Positions 50,267 through 62,799 of a stretch of 64,000 bases of DNA are shown piece by piece. The position numbers were made by a program, and so were the translations under genes. This stretch comes from Tetrahymena thermophila SB210 (Eukaryota; Ciliophora; Oligohymenophorea; Hymenostomatida; Tetrahymenidae), in assembly GCF_000189635.1 (NCBI RefSeq), contig NW_002476244.1:1-64000 (forward strand), written 5' to 3'. The notes beneath the pieces are model-generated. The model saw only the letters and a program-made list of their open reading frames with translations, did not search any database and had not been told where the DNA came from. How positions within the stretch are numbered: position 1 is the stretch's first letter; each line of letters starts with the position of its first letter.

Positions 50267-53250
50267 TCATGATTAAAATTAAGGGTTTTAAGCAAATCTA
50301 TATTATTGTTGAGTGAAATTTATATTTTTTGTATCAATTGTGCTATTATCTTATTTAAAATCATATCCAAAATTTGTTTAAGCAATTTTAAATTATTATT
50401 ATTGCCATTAATTAATGTTTTAAGGATTATTTTAGAATTAAGCATTATTATAAGCTTATTGTGGTTGTCCCATTTATAAGTTATTTCCTTGTGAATTATT
50501 AGAAAATTAATTTTTATAATTTCCTGATTTGTTATTTTAACCATTAGATTATTAATTTACGTCTTATTATTACTACTGATTATTTTAGAACCCTTAATTT
50601 ATCATTTACTTTTGAGGTTGAGCATTGTTTCCAAAGTATTTTATCTGATTACCTGAATTATTTTTTGAGCCAACTTATTGATTATTTCCTTATTAGAAAT
50701 TATTTCCAAAGTATTGTACCTAATTTCCAGGACTATTTTATAAACCTACTGCTTATTGAATAACTCCTTATTAGAAATTATTTCCAAAGTATTATTTCTA
50801 ATCTCCAGAATTATTTTTTGAACCAACTTATTGATTATTTCCAAAGTATTATATCTAATTTCCAGGATTATTTTTTTAGCCTGTTTAGAAATATTAATTA
50901 TTTTCAAGTTAGTTCTAATTGTTTCCTGAATCATTTTGCACTCCTCCTTGTTAGTTGTTTGTGTCTGGATTTATTTCGTTTCCTTAATTATCCTCATTTA
51001 ATATCTTTTGGTTGCTTCCAAATTACTATTGCTAATTCATACCTTAATTCTGTTAATTTATTGTTTGTTATTAGGGATATTAATTAAATTAGTTATTATA
51101 ATTTCCTGACTTATTCTAATTGTTGTCCATTTGATTAAATCCATTTTAAAAATATTGATTGTTATCTACAACTTACTATTTAAATGAAAATGGTTATTAT
51201 TAGATATTTTATTAATTAATGTTTCCAAATTAGTTTATTTCATTTCCTTAATTATCCTAATTTAATATCTTTTGATTGCTTCCAAATTACTATTGCTAAT
51301 TCATACCTTAATTCTGTTAATTTATTGTTTGTTATTAGGGATATTAATTAAATTAGTTATTATAATTTCCTGACTTATTCTAATTGTTGTCCATTTGATT
51401 AAATCCATTTTAAAAATATTGATTGTTATCTACAACTTATTATTTAAATGAAAATGGTTATTATTAGATATTTTATTAATTTATAAATTAATTGGGATTG
51501 ACATTTTCTGTATTCTAATTATTAAATTAACGAGCAAATGTAAAATTTTGCTGGGGATTTTAGTAGTATGGTTATTGGTACTATCCTTAGTAATTATCAT
51601 TCATCACTTAATTTTAGTTTTAAAGTTATTAGTTATAAAATTAGTTATCTTACTAATATTGACCTTAATTTTAATCTTATTGGTTTTAATTTGTAAAATA
51701 TGCAGTTTTTGGCTAATTAAAATCACTTTTAATATGATAAGGATTTTAATCTAAATTTTATTCTGAGGTTCCATTTTGTTATTCATCTTAATTTTGAGGG
51801 TTTGGTTTGCTGATTTATTCTAAATCAAAGAACTCATTTTATTATTGAAATTAGCTTGGTAAAATTTTATCAACTATTTAACTTTCCATCATTTATTGTA
51901 ATTCAAATGGTTAAGGATATTATTAAGGGATAATCTCCTATTTAAATATCTCATCTTTTTTGTTTTCACTGGTTTTATTACTAGATTTTTTTGAATATAA
52001 CACTTAAAAGTCTTAGTTTTAGTTTGGATTTGAGTTTAATGTTTGCAATTTTTGACTTAATATGAGATTTTAGGATGTGGGAGTTTCTAAATTCTATAAA
52101 GTATTAGAAGGACTTACACTTTGTGATTGTGGATTGTCACTATATTTGTTTGAAAGTTTAATCTTTAACTTTTACAGCAAAGAAACTTTTTTAGTACTAC
52201 TAGTTAAAGAACTTGCTTGCTTGATTTGATTAACATTTAAAATGTTTAAGCTAGATTGCTGCTATGGTATATTAAATTTAGATTCTCTTTACATTTTCTA
52301 GATAGGATTAATCTAAACTTAACCTAATTGAGAATTGATCTTTTATATGACCATACTAGTAGCTTCATCTTATTAGTTAACCCAGTTGCTTATACTATCT
52401 TTAGCCCCCTATTTCAATTCTAAGTGTATTAATAAAAATTAAATATATTTTAAGTAAATTGAAAAATTTTACTTGCGAGATTTATTTGTTCATTAATTTG
52501 CTCTTGCTCTTTATTTTAATAAAATTAAAGCTATTACAAAAGCATATTCTAATTATATTGCAACTGAGTATAACTGTTTTATATGACTTCAATATTTTGC
52601 TTCAATTATTCAATACTGCTTTGAAGCTAAGAATTATTTTGTTCCATTTATGAATTTTAACCTTATAGATTGTTCAATTAGACTTCAAGCTACAAATTTA
52701 CTTCTTTTAACTCAGATTTTTGCTATTCTAAATTTTATATTTACTCATCTTTCTTTGAAATTATGGCTTCATAATCATTTTTCATTTAGCTCAGCTCATT
52801 TATCTCCAACTTACTGACAATATTGTTATTGCTTTATGAATCCAAAACCTCTTATTTTAATTCCTATTATATTGGAATATTTTCTTGCTTCTACAAATTC
52901 TCCAAGCTCTATTAACTTTTTTGTACTTCTTCATCGGAAGGAGTGCATACGTAGGATTAATTTTTTATCATAACGTTTTATTGCATTGGTGACATAGGAA
53001 TTTAGCAATCTTTGTTCTTTTTATCATCCGAATTTATATCAGCTCTTTTAACATTTAAAAGTATTTTTGGTAAATAATAATGAAATAATAAAATTTACAT
53101 AAATTCTTGTTTCTCTTTGTTTTATATTTACTAGCCTCCTTCAGTTGTAGGCTGCTAGGTTTCTAAAACATCTTGACCTTACTAAGTTTCAGTGTTAAGC
53201 TCTGTTTATTCTTATTCTGAATCGTCTGATTGAAAAGAATCGAAATCCAT
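50267..53250 (-). CDS. Gln/Asn-rich coiled-coil protein A, with internal duplication
   Basis: Three exons (53250-53132, 53044-52473, 52419-50267; introns 87 and 53 bp) join to 947 residues. The acidic N-terminus (MDFDSFQSDDSEQEQTELNT) leads into a coiled coil at about residues 90-220 (KDEQIQNLEQQKSELKEVNL...). From about residue 400 to the end the protein is Gln/Asn/Tyr-rich, prion-like sequence. An 88-codon segment is present twice in tandem (DNA about 50980-51222 and 51244-51486), almost identical. Near the C-terminus a motif of the form [SP]-G-[ND]-Q-x-[QK]-Y-F-G-N-N occurs four times, with a spacing of about 26 residues between the two best copies. No known domain is seen. It resembles the gene at 54632-57531 in layout and in its first residues. 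Confidence 0.75.
50980..51486 (-). repeat. Tandem in-frame duplication (264 bp) inside protein A
   Basis: The block containing cttccaaattactattgcta and ttattagggatattaattaa is repeated 264 bp downstream with only a few mismatches. 264 is 88 codons, so the frame is kept. Near-identity points to a recent event, or to an assembly artefact. Confidence 0.85.
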
Positions 53251-54631
53251 TATTTTAGTACTTTTTTATTTTCTTTATTAGTTGAGATTATTGATGTATA
53301 AATTATATAATACTGTACAATTCAGTTCAATTCATCCTTGCATATAAAGTTATTTATTAGAATATTTAATATTTTCCTCATATCTTTCTTGCATTTTTCT
53401 CCATAAAAAACTATTTTTCTTTGTTATAAATTTCATTTTTATGTTACTAATCAAAATTAGAGGATAAGTATTTCACCACAATTTAAGAAATATGGTTGGT
53501 TTTCTCTTTTCTTCTAATTTAAAATAAATAACTATTCATATAATTTAACCCATATGAAAACAATATTTTTTTTAAACCCTTCAAGTAAATAAATTAAATT
53601 AAAATAAATATCTAATTACTATAATTAATTCTCTCTCTTTAAAAATATAAATATGTATGATATGTAGTAATTAAAGGTATGCTATTTAACAAAAAATGAA
53701 AGAATATTAATAATTTATTCTAAAAAGCTCTTCTCTGTCAATAAGATCATTTTAAAAATTTAATTAAAATATGTTTTAAAGCTACTTTTTTAATCATTTA
53801 TTTTTCAATAAGTAGATGTAATTTATTTTAGATAATATTAACTCAAATTTTATATTTACTTCATTCATTCTGTCTGCAGGCTAACAAAAAAAAAAGAAAA
53901 ATCATTTTAAAAACCACCTTGTAGAGCAAAAAAATATTCATAACTAATATAATAATCATTTAAAATATCACAAATTACGATATCTTTAATAATTGGTGAT
54001 ATTTCAAATGCAGGAATAGCTATATTTCTTTGAAAATATATGAATAATTTATATATAATCTAAAAAATTTTCTCAAAAATAAAAAATTGAATTAACGCTA
54101 TTGTTAATATTAATTTCCTTAATTCAATTTTAAGTAAAATTTTATAAAAAAATTGTAATATCAACTTAGTCTTTACCTAAATAGGGTAATAAAGGTGTTA
54201 ATTTTTGAGGATTAATGGTTTATGATTTAAATATTTAAAGACATTATAAAATTGTATTATAATTGTCTAATCAAATATATTTAAAGTTAAAAAAGATTTT
54301 TTTACAGAGAACTACTTGAATGTACATTGATGAATATAATAAATATATTTAGTTATATATTTAATTAAATTAATTATGAATATCTAAAAAAAACAATAAT
54401 AATTCTATAAGTAAATACATACAACACATTTTTTACTTAATATATATGATTAATTTTATGAATAATTCTATTAAGCTGTTATAATTCTATCATTTTTAAT
54501 TTTAGTTTAGGTTTCCATTTCTAATTGCTAATTAATTATTTTGGTAGCTATTTCAATTTTAGCAATTAATTTATTAATTAATTTGATTTTTTAAAAACTA
54601 TTTTAATTATTTGAATATATCCTAAATAGTT
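53251..54631. other. Intergenic region between similar genes
   Basis: AT-rich spacer of about 1.4 kb; no coding frame. Near 54540-54600 it contains short ATTAATTTATTAATTAATTT runs only. Confidence 0.6.
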
Positions 54632-57531
54632 TCAATTTTATTACTATTATTATTTAATATTTTATGAATAATTTTAAAAAACAAACTACTTTTATTGTTC
54701 ATTATTCTAATATACCATTTATTGATTTTATTATTGTAATTATTAGTTATTATTATAATTTTAATAATTCTAATCAACTTAATAATTTTAATAGTTATTC
54801 TGATTATAATTGTTTTATTGATTTTACTAATAGTTATACTAATTCTAATGGGGCTAAACTTGCTAATTGCCATTTACAAAATTATTCGTCATTTAATTTT
54901 ATTAAGGTATTGGTTGGCCATAGCTGTTTTGATTTTGAATCTGCTAAAGTCCATTTTAGTTGAAATTATTTTAATTCTAACCATTATAATTCATATAATT
55001 TTGTGGTTATTGTTGTTGTTGTTACTGTTACTGTTATTGATTTTCAAATTAGTTCATTTACTAGTAATTTTCAGCATAGTTAGCTTAATTCTAGTTGATG
55101 ACTTATTAGTTACTATTATTATTAACTTGATTGTAATAAATGGCATTTTATTAATTATAGTTATTAACACCATTATTTTAAATATTTTGATCAAAATGAT
55201 ATTAGTTATTACTGTTATTTTTATTAAATTCTTGTTAAGTACCTTATCTTTAGAATTATTAGTTCTATTACTAAACAATTTCATATTAGTTTTAATTTGA
55301 TTCTTATTAACATAGATTAATTGTTTGTGGTATTTATTAAAAGGAATTATTATAATTTTAGCTATTAGATTCGTTATGTCTTAAAGAATTGTTTTTTTAT
55401 AATTATTCATTTAGAAATAATTAATCGTTACCTGATGATTGAACTTAGTCATAGCTGTAATTATTTTATTAAAATACTTATTAGTTAAATTCGCTATAAG
55501 AATTATTGGACTGAATTTAAAGTGATTGTTAAATAAGTGTCATCTATTTATCAGTCAAAAGGTAGTAGTAGTGACCTGTTTTGTACCATAAATACACTTT
55601 ATCTGTTTATCCATTGTTTAAATCCTTTGGTTATTTTTCACTAAGGAAAAATTGTTAAAATTTTTCATTGTAAAATTCCTAACAGTATTCAATTTTTTCC
55701 CATGCTATGTTATTATTTTTGTCACATTTCAACAGATATAATTGGCAATTTAATAACGATTCTATGAGAATGTTTAGCACATCTGAACCTGCCTCTTTAT
55801 TTAAATCTAAAATTTCTTCTTTTAAACTTTTTTCATCTTGATACATTTTAACAGCTTCAGATTCTTAAAAAACCTATAGCAACAATGATTTGGTTAGAAG
55901 CTACAAAGCAAAGTCAAATATCTCTTAGTTTAATTCTTCGATAAATTACTGAAGAGGGTTTTAGCTCTGCAAAATTTTATTTAAAGATTCCTCCAGGCCT
56001 TTTTTAGCATAATTTACCAATTATTCGGCTTCATATGTTTAGAAGTATTCTTTGAAATTGGTTGGTTATTCTATTTTTACGCTTCTTAAAAGACTAAAGA
56101 AGTTATTAAGTTTATTTCTATCATTTTAAATTTAGGAAATCTTAATCTTCAAATATAAAATGATTATAGATCTAAAAAAGCAATTACCATCTCCACGTAC
56201 TTAGCCAGCATGAGTTATATTTTCCTGATTTAGCAAATTCAGTACTTTATTTTACTTCACTTAGTTTCCTCTATACTCACCATCTTCTCCACAAATAATC
56301 TCTTTAATAGTTAAAGGAGTAAAATAAAATTATTTTTACTAGCCATAAGATTATCTTAATTGTGATTTAAAAGCGTTGTAACCTTTGTCTGATGATTTAC
56401 TATAAATTACTTAGAAATTATTTTCTACACTTTGTATTGAATTAAATCTTTGAGATATGCGTGGTTCGCTTTTATTACTTGCAGAATTTTCTTGTGTATA
56501 GAAAGTTTTTTAAAGCTTTTTTTTTTTCTTTTCAAGAGCACTTTGTTATGCTGGCAATTAAGCATGGACTTATTGGATAATGTTTATTGTCATCAAGTTA
56601 TTATTTTGGTATTATTATTAAAATTTTTGTTATCTCTAGATAGCCTAAATAAAGTTTTAACTTTATACCGTTCTTATCTATTAATTTTTTTAGATTCCAT
56701 CGTAGTATTTCTAATTTTCTTACCATTAGAGTAATTTGATTTTACTTTCCTCTAAATTATTATTTTTCAAAAATATTTAAATTATTTTAAACAAACAAAC
56801 AAACAAAATATTTTTATGAAATTACCTTTCTCTTTAATCTTGTTTTATTCAGAGATTTTATTCTGATCCATTTCATTTTTTAATTTTAAATATTCATTAT
56901 ATAATTGATTTAGTTTGTTTTCAGCATCAAATCTCAAACTAGTTTATTCTTAAAGTTAATTTCTTGTTACATCTAATTCATTTTAAGCTTTGTTTTTTTA
57001 TTACTTTAATAATTATTCTTAAATTTTGAATTCATCAATTTCTGATTTCATCTATTCTATATTTAATTCTTAATATTATATTTGTTTAGTTAGTTCACTT
57101 TTTTCTTATTACTATTTAAAATCTTGCTATTTTTACTCTTATTGAAGCTATTCTATTGTTAATTGTTTATCTAATATTTGTTTAGTTAGTTCTTCGAATT
57201 TTTCTTAATACTATTTAAACTCTTGCTATTTTTGCTCTTCTTGCTGCTGATCTTGTATAATTTTTACTTCATTATCTATTTTCTGAATCAAATAAGTACT
57301 GTCATTATTTCCGTTAGCATCCAAGCTCTTTTTATCTGAATCAGCATTGATTGCTATGTTATTGCTATATTTATTTTATCACATTATTTTTAACTTTTTA
57401 AATATTTCTTTGTTAAAGTAAGTTTACTTTTAATTTCCTTCATTTTCTTGCAAAGTTTAGGTATCTTAGCAATCTTTTGATCCACTTGATTGGATTTCAT
57501 TTTCATCATCACTAGAGTAGTCAAATTACAT
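54632..57531 (-). CDS. Gln/Asn-rich coiled-coil protein B
   Basis: Starts MQFDYSSDDENEIQSSGSKD, acidic like protein A, and needs a first intron of about 30 bp near 57390. A coiled coil follows, with an internal repeat of the form EEQKQQEFKQYQEKFEELTK / QEQKQQDFKQQQEKSELTK (about 57070-57250), then SELTKQIQ and more Gln/Glu-rich helix. Another intron lies around 56760-56830 and further short introns are likely near 56100-56160. The C-terminal third is Gln/Asn/Tyr-rich (YNYQQNQQNNYNQNNYQNYQ) and ends at TGA 54632-54634. No known domain. Same strand and same overall plan as protein A, so probably a paralogue. Exon borders in the middle are approximate. Confidence 0.68.
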
Positions 57532-58821
57532 TTTCTATTTCTTTGAAAAATTTTATTTTTGATTTGATTTATTTATTAATTTACTATTAAAAAATATTAA
57601 CTATCTTTTTTTTCCACTTTATGCTTTTTTATTTATTAGAATAAATATTTTTTCTCCTCTGACAATATGAATTGATTGCTTGCTTGCTCTCTTTAAATAT
57701 TCTAATTCATGTTTCACTTTATTTCCCAACTAATTTAAATTTCATCTACTATTTTTTTAAGAAACTAAAATAAAAAAGGAAAAGAAATTTTTGATTTTAT
57801 TCAATAACCTTATTTTATTTTGTTAAGTTAGAATTTTATAATAAAAAAAAACGATTTTATTTAAAAAATATTATTTATATAAAGCTTAATTGAATATTTA
57901 AATTATTATTTAAATAAATTCTATTTATAAAATAATTTAAAAAAAAATTTTTTAAATAATATATTATTTTTCAATAAAATAAATATTTTTTTTTGACATA
58001 ACATTCATTTAAGATAAATTGTAGTATCTTCATCTATTATATTATTTATAAAGTATAAAAAAGATGGATAAGCTATTCAATCTTTATTAAAAAAAATTAA
58101 ACTCTAAATATTTTTATTAATAATCTCATTTACATTTTTAATTATCAAGTATTAATTAATTAGAGATTTTTCAATGCCCATTTATTTTATTATTTAAAAA
58201 AAATTGATTTATCCTTATCAAATATATTGAATATTTTTGTTTTTAAATAAGGATTAATCACAAAATATTCTAAATAATAAATTGTCAATTTTAATATTTA
58301 ATTTAAAAAGAATTAATTGTATTTTGACATCTTTGAACTATGTGCTATTGGTTTAGATTATTAGATCGAGCTTATATTAAAAAATTAAATATTTATTTGA
58401 AATTAAAAGAAAGATAATCAGAGAATCATTCAAATCTATTTCTAAATTTCGATAAATACTATTTAACATAATTTCTTCCAGAACAATTTCTAATAATTTA
58501 GAAAATATCAAAACCTTCTTGAAAAAAAGGATTAAAAAATCAAGTTTACTTTAATGTATTTGCATTAAGTGCTTAAAAATTAACAATTTTATTTGACTTA
58601 ATAAAATTTTCTATTAGTTTATTTAACTGGTTTTAAACTAAATGTTATGATTTCGTCATAAATTAGTCCAGAAAAAAAACTTTAATCATCTAGAATGAAA
58701 TAAATGTTCTTCAATTACTTTGAAAAAACATATGAAGTTTCACAGTATAAATGCTTGTATGGGTTTCAAGAAAACATCATAAAATAAATAACAAATAAAA
58801 TATAAGTTTACAATAATAAAA
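57532..58821. other. Intergenic region between divergent genes
   Basis: AT-rich; no coding frame, repeat or structured element recognised. Confidence 0.6.
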
Positions 58822-59301
58822 ATGAAAGTTTAAAACTTAGTTAAATTAGTACCTCCTTTTACTCTAGAAACTGCTATCAAAAAAGTTAGATTAGCAGAAG
58901 ATAATTGGAACGGATAAAAACCAGAAAAGGTCTGCTTAGCCTACACTGAAGATACTGTATGGAGAAATCGCTCAGATTTTGTAAATGGAAGATAAGAAGT
59001 AGTAGAATTTTTAAAAAAGAAATGGCAAAAAGAATAAAATTATAGACTAATCAAAGAATTATTTGCTTTTACTGAAAACAGAATAGCAGTAAGATTCGCT
59101 TATGAGTACTAAGATATGAATGGCGTTTGGTTTAGAGCTTACGGAAATGAAAATTGGGAGTTCGATGAAAATGGACTTATGAAAAAAAGACATGCTTCTA
59201 TTAACGATCTTTAGATTAATGAGAGTGATAGAAAATTCTTTTGGCCCTGTGGATAGCCACGCCCTGATGATTACAAGAGTTTAAGTGAATTAGGCTTATG
59301 A
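58822..59301 (+). CDS. DUF1348 (SnoaL/NTF2-like) family protein
   Basis: An intronless frame of 159 residues covering the whole family. Strongly conserved landmarks: [20 protein letters not shown] at the start, then [47 protein letters not shown] and [17 protein letters not shown], with [20 protein letters not shown] near the end. The fold is a small NTF2-like alpha+beta cone. The family is common in bacteria, and from memory the protein looks nearly bacterial in sequence; function is unknown, with a role as small-molecule-binding or hydrolase-like protein assumed for such folds. Codons are the ciliate's own, with TAA and TAG as Gln, so if acquired it is long settled. No leader peptide. Confidence 0.93.
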
Positions 59302-62123
59302 AAAAAAAAGGTTAAAAATTATCATCAATAAAAACTTAAGCTAATTTTTTATGTATTTTATGTAATAGAGTTGCCTTTAATTTTAATAAAATTGTGATGA
59401 TACTAACATAATAAGCTAATTAATTTCTACATTTAAATTTGTTTACTAAGCAGGATTCTTATTTATAATTGAAACTATATCAATTTATATAATCCATTTG
59501 ATGTTAACGTTTTATACAGAAATTCTTTTATGTTCATCAAATTTAAATTTTAATTGAAATTTTATTCTCTTAAAATATTTTAATCGACAATTTTCTTTTA
59601 ATTTACTGATTAATTCATGCATACCAGAATATATTTAAATTTATATACAGATAAATATATTTATATTAAGAATTTATTTTAAATTTAATTTAGTAGATAA
59701 TCATATCATCCTTCAACAAATAATTAAAATCAATACTTATACTATTTTTATTATATTTAAAATGTATTAATTAATACTGTTTATGAGTATAATATTGAAT
59801 TTAATAGTTGTAAAAAAATTAACTATTGATTTTATAAAAAGTAAACTAATTTATTTAAATGAATAAATGTTTATTCAAATTTCAAAAGTAGTATTATTTC
59901 GTTTTTAGGTTTTTTATTTGATTTTTAAATTTTAGTAAACAACAACTCACTTTTTACTTGTAAATAGTATTTTCAATAGTTTTTGATTGCAGGCAAATCA
60001 AATCAAATATTGCTAGTTGAATTTAAGAATCTATAAAAATAATTTTACTCTTAATTGCCACTTTTTTACAAAATTTATTTATTTATTAAACATTATTTTA
60101 CAAAAGAAAACATAATAATTCGTATGATAAGAATGCGATAATAAATATAGTATATATTTAGTTCTTACAGATTAAGATACAATTAACAGAAACTAAAGCT
60201 TTATGATTTTCTATATATTATTAATAAAATAAGCATTTTTTGTGTTACACTATGACATCTTATATATATGGAAGGATTTTTTAAAATGATGTCATTGCAA
60301 TTTTTAAATAATTTTTGTTAAATAATAATAATTTAATGATAAATATTATATGACAAAAGTTGTTTTAAAAATTCAGCTTTTAAAAATCCTTAATCAATCA
60401 TATATAATTGTGAAAATAATATTTATATTTAAATTATTAGTAGAAAGTAAAATCATTAATAAATATAAATTAAAAAGATATTCACCTTGAATAAAATTAA
60501 TTTACTGTATTTTAAATTGAAAAGATATTTTAGTATAGTAAATTGTTTAAGATTTAAGTTAATTGATACATTTATTAATGACAAGGATTTAGTTTTATGA
60601 TTTTCAAAAAAATATTAATAAAAAACATTAAATGAAACAAAAAAATAAATTATGTTTATAAATTATTAAATTTGAGCTTAAATCTTTCCTAAAATATTAT
60701 TTAAATTTTATTTTTATTTGTTCATCTATTTAGTTTGCTTTTATTTTTACTTATTTAAATTGATTTGTTTTTCTTTTTTACTAATTTAATTTTTATTTTC
60801 TTTTTATTTTTTATTTTCAAGTTAAATTTTATTTTTTAAGTTGTGGATTTTAAAGTGCTTATTTATTTATAGTCAGAATGATTTTTTAAAATTAATTTTG
60901 TATTAGATAAGAAAGAGATTGTAATTCTCAATTAGCGATTAAAATGATATTTTAAAATTAATTATTGTTAAAAAGAGACCTTATTTTTGACAATTCCCAT
61001 CTACAATGTAGATGCTTTCTATTATGATAAATATCTTAGATGATAATTTTATGATAAAACAGTTGGTGGGGGGTATCTCATATAAGCATAATGAAATTCA
61101 TTTTTTTATAAAATGGATTGATGAAGGATGAATCGCTTTTAGTAAAGCTAATTCACTATAAATGAAATTCTATTACTGCTTATGGGGATTTAAAAACTTT
61201 GGTTTTATTCATAATTATTTTTCTAAAATTTATCTTTTCTTTTCAATTTTTCCTCTTTCAAATTTTTTGAAATAAATTAATTAATTTCTTTTTCTTAGTT
61301 TTAACTTTTTTTCTATTAATCTCCTTCTCTTAACTTTCTTTTTTATTTCCACGAAAATTTACAAGTGAGCTCTTCTTGAATTTTCTTACTGTGTATACTA
61401 ATTTAGCATCTAAAAAAATCTTTATGATTAGATCCATTTAAACGCATAATTAAAGCTGATACTATTATTATCCATCCAACAATCAATATATCTGATTTAC
61501 TCACTCTACTTATTCACTAATTAAGATTTTTAATTTATTTTTCATGAAAAATATATTATTCTATTTTAATAAATTGATTCTAGCTAATTGCATAATGATT
61601 GCCAATTTTTATATGAAAAATACAATAAAATACCTCATCCATTTTAAATATAAAATTAATTGATTAATACTAGTTAAATATTTGATTACTTTGAAAATTT
61701 AATGTTTGTGAACAATTTATTTTAGGTAAACTTAAAAATAAATTTCACCTATATATACATTTTTATTAAAATAATAATTATTTTTTTATACCGAATTTGT
61801 ACTTTGAAATAGCTTTTTCATTTTTTTTGTATTGAAAAGCTTAAACAAATTCTTTTCAGAAAAAAAGAATAAATTAGAAAAAAAATGTCAGTAAATTTTA
61901 TTTGTTACAGACACGATCTTTAATAATGCATAATAATGTATTCGTACTATATTATTTCTGATAATATAAATAATATGTTTGTTTGCTTGTGGAGGGAATT
62001 AATTTCACCTTTCATCAAATAGATAATCTTATTTATAATTACTATTAAAATAAGTAATCAAATTTTAATTTTTTTGTAAAATTCATTTAACAGCAACAAG
62101 TTCATTTATTAATTCATCCTCAT
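59302..62123. other. Long AT-rich intergenic region
   Basis: About 2.8 kb, mostly AT-rich. A GC-richer island lies at about 60960-61230 and contains a perfect 7-bp hairpin (listed separately) and a GGTGGGGGG run. No coding frame found in the ciliate code. Confidence 0.55.
60998..61014. other. Perfect hairpin in non-coding island
   Basis: CATCTAC (60998-61004), loop AAT, GTAGATG (61008-61014). It lies in a GC-richer island that also shares the phrase tttaaaaactttggttt with the hairpin island near 19080. Possible start of a structured RNA; unproven. Confidence 0.3.
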
Positions 62124-62747
62124 TCATTTTTTTGTTTTTTTTTTGTAATTTGAAAGTAGACTATAAGGAGAGCTTGGGTTTTGCTTCTTCTTTTAAGAAA
62201 TTTGACTTAGGAGTAATTCTTTTAGTTTTCTATGTTTATCTTTATGAGAGGTATCAGTATTAAATATATAGGAGTTAATAAATGATATCATTTATAATGA
62301 ACAAAATTCCACTATTCCAAATGCCTTATCCAAAAAAATCATTAATTAAATTAATATAAATAATTAGATGTAGCCAAAATCATTGAGAATTATAAGACTG
62401 ATTAAAAAAGATTCAATCAAACAATATAGTTAAAATAAGATAAACAAGCCATTAATATTATTAGCATCGCAAGCATAATAAAAATAGCCCATTTATAAAA
62501 AATTCCTTAGGTCATAGTATATTAAATAAGGTGTTTGTTGAGATGGAAATTGAGGAATAGCACTACTTTTAAAATCATTAAATTTAATATCAGCCATCTC
62601 ATTATGAGATGTAAATAGAGACACCTTAATAATAAATAGTAAATATGAATGAATAACATAATTACCAAGTGTCAAGTGAAGGGCAAGAAAATTGTAAATT
62701 ATAGGAAAGTTAAAATTTGATAAATTGCAACGCTTCAAATTCTACAT
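62124..62747 (-). CDS. Small hypothetical membrane protein
   Basis: A single ciliate-code frame of 207 residues from the ATG at 62747 to TGA at 62124-62126; an internal ATG at 62597 (MADIKFNDFKSSAIPQFPSQ) would also be a sensible start, with the upstream part then non-coding. It has three or four hydrophobic segments (about residues 15-45, then NGLFILFQLYCLIESFLISL and IQLFILIQLMIFL), and a very basic Lys/Ser-rich C-terminus (QKKKQNPSSPYSLL, ending KKKTKK). I recognise no family. Codon use is plausible but AT-rich hydrophobic frames arise easily here, so I am only moderately sure. Confidence 0.45.
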
Positions 62748-62799
62748 TAAATGTTTTAAAGTAAAAAGAAATAGCCTAAAAAAATAAAGATTCACTTTC

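Noticed and set aside
54818..55300. Plus-strand Leu/Ile/Val-rich ORF of 160 codons resembling a multi-span membrane protein.
   Set aside because: Antisense of the Asn/Gln-rich tail of protein B: AAT/CAA/TAA codons read backwards give ATT/TTG/TTA.
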